Source of the DNA: Opitutia bacterium
GTDB taxonomy: Bacteria; Verrucomicrobiota; Verrucomicrobiia; Opitutales; Coraliomargaritaceae
Direction: 5' to 3'
DNA length: 11,193 nt
Assembly (NCBI GenBank): GCA_003503355.1
Contig: DOCS01000038.1
Location: 7,072-18,264, forward strand
In this document: positions 1 through 7,300 of the stretch, in pieces
How positions within the stretch are numbered: position 1 is the stretch's first letter
Layout: each line of letters begins with the position of its first letter
Notes under the pieces: model-generated
What the model saw: the letters and a program-made list of their open reading frames with translations, nothing else
Database searches by the model: none
Told to the model about the DNA's origin: nothing
Position numbers and translations under genes: made by a program

Positions 1-138
1 GACTCCCCGGACAGTACTTTTCTGTACCCGGCGACAGTTGCTCAGTTTGATCGCCCCTACGGACTCGCTGTGGCACCTGGTGCGTATGGCTCCTTATATC
101 TGACTGAAGCGGGCAGCCAGCGCATCCGTACAATCATG
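1..138 (+). repeat. Final blade of an upstream NHL β-propeller (partial)
   Basis: Encodes the motif set seen in the complete propeller further on: VAQFDRPYGLAV, then SLYLTEAGSQRIRTI. It is followed directly by the second half of an FN3-like domain (to about 327), the same order found after the complete propeller at 1750–1917. This shows that the protein carries at least two propellers and that the earlier one mostly lies outside the window. Confidence 0.8.
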
Positions 139-2307
139 CGTGGAGATGAAGCTTTCACCGTCAATTGGCCGCAAAGCACCTCGCTTGATGCACCGAACGA
201 TGTCTATGTTGCATTACCCGAAACGCTGCTATCCGGGGCAACCTACTACTTCCAGGCGACTGCGACTAATGCACGCAACCCACAGGAGCCCAGCATTGGT
301 AACATACTCAGCTTTACCACCCCCTTAAGTCAGGATATCGCGGTATATGCTGGAGTCGATGATTCCTCGTCTGAATTGCAGCATGCGCAGCTAGTGCCAG
401 TGGATCTTGGTATAACGCCCCAAGATGTACCGTTCACAGAAACCTTCACCCTAGCAAATTCCGGTGAACTCGACCTGAAGGTCGCTTTTGTTGCCGCGAC
501 TGGTGGATTAGTTGTCGACAATAACGTCGGGCTATTGGCACCAGGTGAAAGTGCCACGTTCAAGGTTACCATCGATGCTACCGTGACTGGAACCTTGGTT
601 GAAACGATTTCGATTGCCAGCGACGATCCCGACGAAAGTTCTTTCGAGATTCCGGTGACCATCTATGTGCAGGCACGTCCGACTGTTGTAACCAAGCCTG
701 CTATTGATAGCAATGTGGATGGTGCAACGCTTAATGCCAAGGCCAAGCCAATGGACAGCGCCACAGCAGTATGGTTTGTCTACTCTCCCGACCCAGAACT
801 TGACGGAGTTTCGGTCAGTACCTTAGCCGGATCGGTTGTTGGCTATGCCGACGGCACAGGTACGCTGGCTCAATTCAACCAACCTAAGGGATTGGTGAGT
901 GACGCCGCCGGCAACTGTTACGTGGCGGATTCGGAGAATCATCGGATTCGTCTTGTTACACCCGAAGGCAGGGTGAGCACTTTTGCTGGCACCGGGAGTG
1001 CTGGTTATGTGGATGGTGCTGCATTGGAAGCTCAATTTGATAATCCGGTAGGCTTGGCACTGGGTGCTGATGGTACGCTATTTGTTAGCGACGCCAACAA
1101 CCACCGTATCCGTGCGATTTCGCCGACTGGGCAGGTCAGTAATTATGCGGGGTTGGGAACGCCAGGGCTGACCGACGGCGTCGGCAGCGCGGCACGCTTC
1201 AATTCACCGCAGGGCCTTGCGATTGACGGCGAGGGCATAGTCTATGTGGCGGACTCTGGCAATGGTCGTATTCGATCTGTGTCTCTCGATGGCTTAGTTA
1301 GTTCGCTGGTCGATAGTGCTGGTCATGCCGACCTGTTTACGGCACCGAGTGCCATCGCGTTGAGCGATACAGACACACTTTACCTGACCGAAGCGGGTAA
1401 ACACCACATTCTTCGCTTCGATGCCGGTGACGCAGCCATTTCCTTTGCTGGAGCCGCGGACAGTGCCGCATATTTGAATGCAAGTGGCAATGCCGCTCGC
1501 TTTAACGAACCGAGTGGTCTGGCGATCGATGCTGATGGGAATGTGTTGGTTGCTGATCGCAATAACCATCGGATTCGTAAAATCAGTCCAGCGGGCAGAG
1601 TCAGTTCCCTTGCTGGTTCAGGGCATGCCGGCCTTGAGGACGGTCTTGGCGAAGTTGCACAGTTTGATCAACCGCTTTCATTGGCCGTGGACGGTAACGG
1701 TCAAGTACTGGTTGGTGAGGCGGTTCAATCGACGCTTCGTAGTATTGTTTCTTCGAATGTGATTGTCGAAGCTGGGACGGATTTTAGCGGCACCGAGGAG
1801 CTGACGATTGCCCAAACTGTCACTGGTCTTGCATCTAATACACGCTACTACTTTTATGTGATGGCCCGTAACAGTGCTGGTGAGACTGTTGGTAGCATTC
1901 AAAATTTCACGACGACACTTGGTTTCGGCAACTGGTCCGCTGAAGCGTTCGGACCGGAGGGTAGCCAACAGACCAGCGCTCTGGGAAATCCAGACTTTGA
2001 TGTTTTAAATAACTGGCTCGAGTACGCGTTTGATACTGATCCAACGCAAATCTCTAACGAAGCTGTCCCAGTAATCGGTCTCGAGGCTGGCTTTCTCACC
2101 CTCACTTATCGGGCACGCATCAATGCTCCAGAACTAATTTATACAGTTAGCTGGTCCAAGGATCTTTTGACTTGGAGTCCTCTTGGCGTTGAACAGGAAG
2201 TGCTGCCGAACACAGCAACTGACGTAACGCAATGGATTCAAGCCAAAGTTTCACTCAATGGTGACATTAGTAAGTTCATCCGTGTCACGGTTTCAACCCT
2301 AGAGTAA
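1..2307 (+). CDS. Secreted/surface protein with FN3-like domains and NHL-repeat β-propeller (5'-partial)
   Basis: The frame is open from the first base, and bases 1–138 already encode a good NHL blade (AQFDRPYGLAV, YLTEAGSQRIR), so the true start lies upstream and the GTG at 70 is not the start. 768 residues are visible. In order: end of a propeller (residues 1–46), the second half of an FN3-like domain (about 47–109, ending ILSFTT), an ASH/choice-of-anchor-D-like β-domain (about 110–223, with ETFTLANSGELDLKV and LLAPGESATFKV), the first half of another FN3 domain (about 226–269), a six-blade NHL propeller (about 272–583), the second FN3 half (about 585–639, TGLASNTRYYFYVMARNSAG), and a tail (about 640–768) with NNWLEYAFDTDP then LTLTYRARI and IYTVSWSKDLLTWSPL, which resembles C-terminal segments common in verrucomicrobial exported proteins. 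NHL propellers usually bind proteins or other ligands. No catalytic residues are evident. There is one cysteine in the visible part. The stop is 17 bases before the next start, suggesting an operon. The domain calls are fairly secure; the function is unknown. Confidence 0.95.
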   Translation, partial: DSPDSTFLYPATVAQFDRPYGLAVAPGAYGSLYLTEAGSQRIRTIMRGDEAFTVNWPQSTSLDAPNDVYVALPETLLSGATYYFQATATNARNPQEPSIGNILSFTTPLSQDIAVYAGVDDSSSELQHAQLVPVDLGITPQDVPFTETFTLANSGELDLKVAFVAATGGLVVDNNVGLLAPGESATFKVTIDATVTGTLVETISIASDDPDESSFEIPVTIYVQARPTVVTKPAIDSNVDGATLNAKAKPMDSATAVWFVYSPDPELDGVSVSTLAGSVVGYADGTGTLAQFNQPKGLVSDAAGNCYVADSENHRIRLVTPEGRVSTFAGTGSAGYVDGAALEAQFDNPVGLALGADGTLFVSDANNHRIRAISPTGQVSNYAGLGTPGLTDGVGSAARFNSPQGLAIDGEGIVYVADSGNGRIRSVSLDGLVSSLVDSAGHADLFTAPSAIALSDTDTLYLTEAGKHHILRFDAGDAAISFAGAADSAAYLNASGNAARFNEPSGLAIDADGNVLVADRNNHRIRKISPAGRVSSLAGSGHAGLEDGLGEVAQFDQPLSLAVDGNGQVLVGEAVQSTLRSIVSSNVIVEAGTDFSGTEELTIAQTVTGLASNTRYYFYVMARNSAGETVGSIQNFTTTLGFGNWSAEAFGPEGSQQTSALGNPDFDVLNNWLEYAFDTDPTQISNEAVPVIGLEAGFLTLTYRARINAPELIYTVSWSKDLLTWSPLGVEQEVLPNTATDVTQWIQAKVSLNGDISKFIRVTVSTLE
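331..669 (+). other. ASH/choice-of-anchor-D-like β-sandwich domain in the first CDS
   Basis: The translated segment has the pattern of this Ig-like family: an opening VPVDLGITPQ, then FTETFTLANSGELDL ('new strand after a structural or numerical noun', typical of choice-of-anchor-D modules), a GLLAPGESATFKVTI strand pair and ISIASDDPDESSFEIPVTIYV closing. Such modules are spacers or anchors in surface proteins. It separates two FN3/NHL units. The assignment is by motif only. Confidence 0.65.
814..1749 (+). repeat. Six-blade NHL β-propeller repeat array
   Basis: Six consecutive units of about 46–55 codons with the consensus VS-x-x-AG-x(3)-GYxDG-x(4)-AQFxxPxGLAxDxxGxxYVADxxNHRIRxIxPxG. Approximate borders are 814–972, 973–1134, 1135–1296, 1297–1434, 1435–1599 and 1600–1749. 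Blades 1, 2 and 5 keep NHRIR and blade 3 has NGRIR. Blade 4 (GKHHILRF) is shorter and lacks the GYxDG segment, and blade 6 (VQSTLRSI) has lost the NHR core. Six blades is the number needed for a closed NHL propeller, so the array looks complete. Confidence 0.9.
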
Positions 2308-2324
2308 TCGCACCTCAACGAATC
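2308..2324 (+). other. Short intergenic gap with no visible signals
   Basis: Seventeen bases between the first stop and the next ATG hold no inverted repeat, no purine-rich ribosome binding site and no promoter-like pair. Transcription probably reads through. Confidence 0.6.
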
Positions 2325-4373
2325 ATGATAGTTTACAAATCTATATTGCGCGCACTTAGGCTGGAAAACCTGATCGGACACGCACCACGGCGAACATCCC
2401 GCCATCGAATGGTAGCTCGCTACGCACTTAGCAGTCTGCTGACATTATTTTTGGTGCAATCTGCTCAGGCGCAACGCGCGACTCAGGAAATTCAGCTAAA
2501 AGCCGGATGGAATGCGGTGTGGCTCGAGGTAGAGCCGGTATATGAGGTCGGGGACATGATCAGAAATGGCATTTTAGATCCTGCCGATGATGAAGTGCTT
2601 TCCGCCAATGACAGCCGTATCGGGCAAGCTAAAGCACCGCAGGATGTGTTTACGGACGCGTCGATTCAGCGAGTGGCCACCCCCACTCAACTCGCAGGGC
2701 TGGCTGAGTTCTTCGGCAATCAAACCGAAGGTACTGCGATTTACAATCAAGCGGACTGGGAGCTCTATCTACGCGACGATCCTGCTGATCTGACCGACCT
2801 TGTCATGGTCCGTGGAAGTCGTCCTTTCTTACTCTATGTAGCCGACAATACACCGACTTTTCCACTTCAGATCTCCGGTACGGCGCGTTTTTATCGGCCA
2901 AGCTGGATTCCTGACCGCTATAATTTGATCGGCTTTGGCATCGTCGAGTCGATCAGCTTCCATGACTTTTTTGCGGCTTCCAATGGAGCTCACCCTGTAA
3001 GTCAAATTTACGCACTTGCCGTGAATGGAAACTGGGAGAGGGTCAGCCCCAGCGATTTAATCGAAGCCAATACCGCCTATTGGATTTTTAGTTCTGGTCC
3101 GTCCGTATATATGGGACCGGTTGCGGTCGATTTTGATGGTGCGATCGTCGGAGAGTTTCACTTCGGCGGTCCTGTTGATGCATTGAGCGTTGATCTGGCA
3201 CCAGACGATCTGATGTTGGATCTGCAAGAAATTGTCTTTACCAACCTCGATCCAGTGGGCAATGCGACGCCTAAGATGGAGCTCATAACTGCAGCTCCGG
3301 GGGCAGGCAACTTGGAACTGCATGTCGTGCATCCGAAACAGGACAGTCTTCGCTACATTCGTGGCAATCAGATTGATTCAGCGGCCAACGACGGGCAGAG
3401 TGCCGCCCTCGGAGAAACGGTGAATGCCGGCAGTAGCAGGGTGCTGACCATGGGCGCCATGCGTAATTGGAGCACAGGTACCGTTGGCCGTACCAATCTA
3501 TACCGTTTGCACACCGGCGGTGGGAATGCAGTGTGGTTACCGATCAGTGCAGATCAAGGTGCGCTACAAAATTCCGCCGACCTTTTGCCTAAGTCAGACG
3601 CGGCGAGTGTGGCTGGCCTATGGGTCGGCGAAGTGATCGTCGATGGAGTCACCAGTATTGTAGAGAATGGTGCATCTGTTCGCCCGACAGCGGGCGTTGC
3701 GCCGCTGCGTTTGATTCTACACTCAGATCAGAGTGGGACGGTACGCCTGCTGTCGCAAGTGACGGTGATGCAGACCAAGAGCGCCGACCCTGAGATTACA
3801 CCCGAACCGGTGCTGGTGGTCGACCACGCGCAGATTCCTTACTTTGAGGGCATTGAAGAGCGCGATGGCAAGCGTGTCGGGTTACGCATCGAGTCGGTTG
3901 CCTATGATATGCCGCGTAAATTGGATCCCACCGCGCAGGCGGATCTAGTTGCCAAGGCGGCAGTTGCCGTACCGCCGGTCTCGCTGACTTCAGAAACCGA
4001 TGTGATGAACTATGTCATCTCCAGCCAGTTGCGTCCCTCCACGCTGGAGGAGGACTACCACTTCTCACACTTGCTCGAGGGCGCACTCGGTGTGGGCAAA
4101 ACGGTGCGCACTAGCTCTGGCGCGCCTCTAGTTCTCGATCCGTTCCATCGCAGTAATCCATTTCGCCATGCGTACCACCATCAGCATGCCCGCGGCAGTC
4201 ACGTTACACGTGAACTAAAGATTCTTTTCAACGCTGAACAACCGATCGCGGATCGTTTGTTTGGCAAATATCATGAAACCCTCCACGGGGTTGCTAAATC
4301 CAACCTGCAGCTTTCTGGGCGAGTCGAATTTAGCCGTTTAAGTCCGATCGTTAAACTCGAAGGGCTTAATTAG
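2325..4373 (+). CDS. Exported 'AGWNAVWLEVEP' family protein of unknown function
   Basis: 682 residues. A hydrophobic signal peptide begins only at residue 29 (MVARYALSSLLTLFLVQSAQA, likely cleaved after A49 before Q50), so either the leader is unusually long or translation starts at the ATG at 2409. Neither start has a Shine-Dalgarno sequence, and I kept the longer form. After the signal comes IQLKAGWNAVWLEVEP (about residues 57–71), a motif I associate with exported proteins of Verrucomicrobiota and Planctomycetota. The rest is β-rich: RFYRPSWIPDRYNLIGFG (residues about 188–205), LYRLHTGGGNAVWLPI, GLWVGEV near residue 433, LRLILHSDQSGTVRLLSQV, and a conserved-looking C-terminus from DPFHRSNPFRHAYH (605 on) to LSGRVEFSRLSP. 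I find no cysteine. No enzyme motif is recognisable; a GxxxxGKT string at about 586–593 is almost certainly chance. It lies 17 bases after the first CDS and 19 before the third, so co-expression is likely. It may be an extracellular partner of the giant neighbour (inference). Confidence 0.95.
   Translation: MIVYKSILRALRLENLIGHAPRRTSRHRMVARYALSSLLTLFLVQSAQAQRATQEIQLKAGWNAVWLEVEPVYEVGDMIRNGILDPADDEVLSANDSRIGQAKAPQDVFTDASIQRVATPTQLAGLAEFFGNQTEGTAIYNQADWELYLRDDPADLTDLVMVRGSRPFLLYVADNTPTFPLQISGTARFYRPSWIPDRYNLIGFGIVESISFHDFFAASNGAHPVSQIYALAVNGNWERVSPSDLIEANTAYWIFSSGPSVYMGPVAVDFDGAIVGEFHFGGPVDALSVDLAPDDLMLDLQEIVFTNLDPVGNATPKMELITAAPGAGNLELHVVHPKQDSLRYIRGNQIDSAANDGQSAALGETVNAGSSRVLTMGAMRNWSTGTVGRTNLYRLHTGGGNAVWLPISADQGALQNSADLLPKSDAASVAGLWVGEVIVDGVTSIVENGASVRPTAGVAPLRLILHSDQSGTVRLLSQVTVMQTKSADPEITPEPVLVVDHAQIPYFEGIEERDGKRVGLRIESVAYDMPRKLDPTAQADLVAKAAVAVPPVSLTSETDVMNYVISSQLRPSTLEEDYHFSHLLEGALGVGKTVRTSSGAPLVLDPFHRSNPFRHAYHHQHARGSHVTRELKILFNAEQPIADRLFGKYHETLHGVAKSNLQLSGRVEFSRLSPIVKLEGLN
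2409..2471 (+). other. Signal peptide coding segment and alternative start of the second CDS
   Basis: From the ATG at 2409 the translation has a short basic n-region (MVAR), a hydrophobic core (ALSSLLTLFLV) and an AQA cleavage site: a textbook Sec signal peptide of 21 residues. Starting at 2325 instead adds 28 residues rich in arginine and histidine. Neither ATG is preceded by a purine-rich ribosome binding site, so the sequence alone does not settle the start. Confidence 0.7.
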
Positions 4374-4392
4374 CCTCTAAAATTTAATAGTT
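4374..4392 (+). other. Short AT-rich intergenic gap
   Basis: Nineteen bases rich in A and T (cctctaaaatttaatagtt) separate the second and third genes. There is an in-frame TAA for the third gene's frame at 4378–4380, which fixes the start at 4393. No Shine-Dalgarno sequence or terminator hairpin is visible. AT-richness just before a start without a purine motif would fit leaderless-like or unstructured-region initiation (inference). Confidence 0.6.
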
Positions 4393-7300
4393 ATGAATAT
4401 TGGTTCAATCTTAACCAGACTACACCGCAGCGCTGCTTTTGTCTGGTGCGTTACGCTCTTGCTAATGACGGGAGTCGCCTATTCAGCTCCCGTTACTAAT
4501 CTTTACAAGTTTAAGGCGCCTGGAGATACTGAATATGGAAGAGCGCTGACGCTGCCTGACGTTGAGCATTTCGTAGGTGAGTGGATAAATGGGAGTGGCA
4601 ATTCAGGCTTATCTTTCGTGTCGCCTACTGTTCTTTATCTTGATGGAAACTTTAAGCTGACTGATGGCATAGAAGAAAGCACCAAATATAAAGCGACACA
4701 CGCACATTCCTCTTCGCCAGGAGCAGACCATCCGAATTTTATTGGTGACAGTGGCGATGGCATTCAAGCGGTGGTTATTATAAATGGAGGCGTTGTGCGT
4801 TTCGAGTTTCCTGGTAACCACGGGTTTGCTCTCGGAGCAACAGGGACGTTAAATTCCGCGTTGATCACATGGCTATGGGATTTAGAGCTCTTACCGCGCA
4901 TACAAGTCGAGATCGAAAGTCATTACGATTCCAATGAGATTCGTAGTTATTGGACCAATGGATCGATGGATGGTGAGAATGACGCCCTAGTTGAGGATAA
5001 CACCGAAGTGACCTTCGAGGCGCCTGAGTTTATTTATCTGGATCGTCAAAAAAACGTATTGGACGGGGGCATTGGCGAGGCTGATCCGACTGCTAACAAT
5101 TATGCGTGGTATCGAGCGAGAAATATCGGTTATGCTATTAACGGTCAGGTCATTCAAGGCTCTGAGAGGTTCTTTAAGAAAACCATTACCGAATCGATTA
5201 CGGTGGTGTGGAATTGGGAAATTGAAAATGCCGTGATTGTTGAATCGGCGACTGACATGGGGGCGACGGGGGGAGGATTTGGAAATCCAGTTCCAGAGAT
5301 TGGGCGCATCTGGGTCAAACTGGACGAGCAGTTCACTGCGGCCATCGATCGTAAGGTTGAAGATGAAAGCGATGCGGGCGGATTCCGTTTTCTAAATACG
5401 GGTTATACCGTTTATACCAGCAATGGGGCGATCCTAGGCAACGCCTTGAACCCTTCTGATCCACTGGCCAGTCGGGTCGCGACAGCTCCGTTAACCATTA
5501 CTGAACCCTTGCGCATCAAATGGCAATGGGACGGTCAGGTTCGCTATCGTTTCAGCGCCACTTCGGGAGGGCTCGGGGACAACGAAGTGCAATTCAATGC
5601 TTTGTCTTTTATCTCAGTCTTTAATGCGCAAGGCGGTCTGGTTGAGAACATTTACGGTGCTGCAGGAAAAACAGATGTGTGGATTGACTCAACCGCCAGC
5701 AAACTCGGCAAAGTGGTCGTCGGCGCGTTTTATCGAACCGATGATCGCGCGTTCACCTTGGGAGACTTTTTAAGTCCGCAGGGGGGCGACTTAAGTGCGT
5801 TCGGCGTCGACATCTCAGGCCTCAAGGATATTGTTTTTCCGGACAATGCGTCTTCCGCTCGGGTAGCTCGGACGAAAACCTTCAACGATGTTCCGCTCGA
5901 GAACCGTATCACACCGACTCCCACTGAAATAACCTGGATTTATGAGCCGACGGTGTTTCGTGCCGAAGTGCCGCTTGGACAAAACTTGGACTCTGCGGCT
6001 CTAGTACCTACATTACCCGATGGAGCAGTATTGTCTGATTCCGGGCCAAGCGCGAGCTTTCTGGCCCAGGTTGCTGGTAAACCGGAAGGAAGCGCAGTCG
6101 GGACGCCCTTACGCTGGGACTTTGTAGCGCAGCAGCTCATACCGGTGCATCCCGGCAGCAATCAGATTAAGTGGCGCGATTTGAATCAGTCGGATAAGGT
6201 CTACAAAATCGAAGTGGTGAGTGGTTATCCCGGAGATATTGTACAGCTCGCCTCGGAACGCGAAAGCGTAAGTGGAATGCGCGAATTAAACTCTAGCACA
6301 TCTGATGGCTACATGTGGCAAGCGACGCTGGGCCGCGTGCCTGGCGACTTTCCCGCCGCTCAAGTCAATTTCCCAAATTCCAATCCTGTCGTCGCTGACG
6401 CGCATTACCGTTACCTTTACGACACTGTCATCGACCGTCGAGCCCCGACGAAACTGGACCTGAGTCGCAGTGACCAATGGGCTTTTCAGGAATTAACCTA
6501 TGCCGACGCGGTCACCGATGCAACAGTTGACTCGAGTGCGGCTGGAAAGTCCTTCTCAACTATGGGCGCGGGACGCAGCGTGCTTCTCTTTAGCCGTCGG
6601 CCGAATTCGGATGAGGCGGCGGATGGTAACCTCGATGAGGAAACGCTCGCGGTTCGCGTGATTCGCTCAGAGCCGATTACCCCGATCTTAGCGGACGATT
6701 CAAAATTAGTTCTCGGTCGACGAGGATTGGAACTCGGTGCTGGTAGCGCCGCGTCGGCAGGTGCTTTGGGCTTATTGCAGCGCGATGGCAACAGCCTGAC
6801 GAGCCTCGATCCCGGCAGTGGTTTTGTAATCGATTTTTGGCTTAATGCCAAAAGTATGAAGGCTGATGATGGACCGGTCACTATCCTGACTATGGGCGAG
6901 GGGCAGTTTGAAGTCGTCCTCGATAACCACCTCATCGAAACGAGTGTGGTGCGTGGCATGAGTTCCCAAGATGTCGAGTTGCCGTTCGGCTTTAGCGAGG
7001 CGGCAGACCTTCGGGTTACAAATGTCAATACCGGGGCCGAGCTCATCGTTGGCTCAGACTATACGGTTTCTCCGGGAAATTCGACCAGTATGATCACGCT
7101 GGTTCACAACGAGCAGAGATCTAGTCCCGGTGACGTGATACGAATCAATCGGTTAAATACGGAAGTCACCAGTCCGACGATTACCACGCACTATCGCGGA
7201 CTCACGGTGGTGCAACCTTTTGATCGCGCGGGCATAGATTGGCGACACTGTGTGATCCATGTGTACACCAATCATTTTTTTGGAATTAGCACCACATTAC

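Noticed and set aside
70..72. GTG as the start of the first gene
   Set aside because: The frame is open to base 1 and the preceding 23 codons encode the AQFDRPYGLAV part of an NHL blade, so translation begins upstream of the window.
139..147. RGD tripeptide in the first protein
   Set aside because: A three-residue match is expected by chance in a protein of this size, and it sits at the junction of the propeller and FN3 half rather than in a recognised integrin-binding loop.
4080..4103. GALGVGKT, a formal Walker A match, in the second protein
   Set aside because: The protein is exported and β-rich, shows no Walker B or other NTPase features, and the match lies in a low-complexity turn-like segment near the C-terminus.
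4374..4392. AT-rich gap as an internal promoter
   Set aside because: No recognisable −35/−10 pair with proper spacing is visible, and the gap is too short to hold a full promoter outside the coding sequence.
5049..5055. A AAA AAC heptamer in the correct phase for −1 frameshifting
   Set aside because: AAC-ending slippery sites are weak in bacteria, I see no clear downstream stem or pseudoknot, and the −1 frame stops at 5082. It is most simply a Q-K-N codon run.
6498..7046. Minus-strand open frame of 182 codons
   Set aside because: It lies opposite the LamG-side coding frame of the giant gene, has a serine/arginine/proline-rich composition typical of antisense shadows, and has no recognisable domain.
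7275..7281. T7 tract as a second slippage site or terminator tail
   Set aside because: There is no upstream hairpin, it is coding (His-Phe-Phe), and seven T is within chance for this length of sequence.
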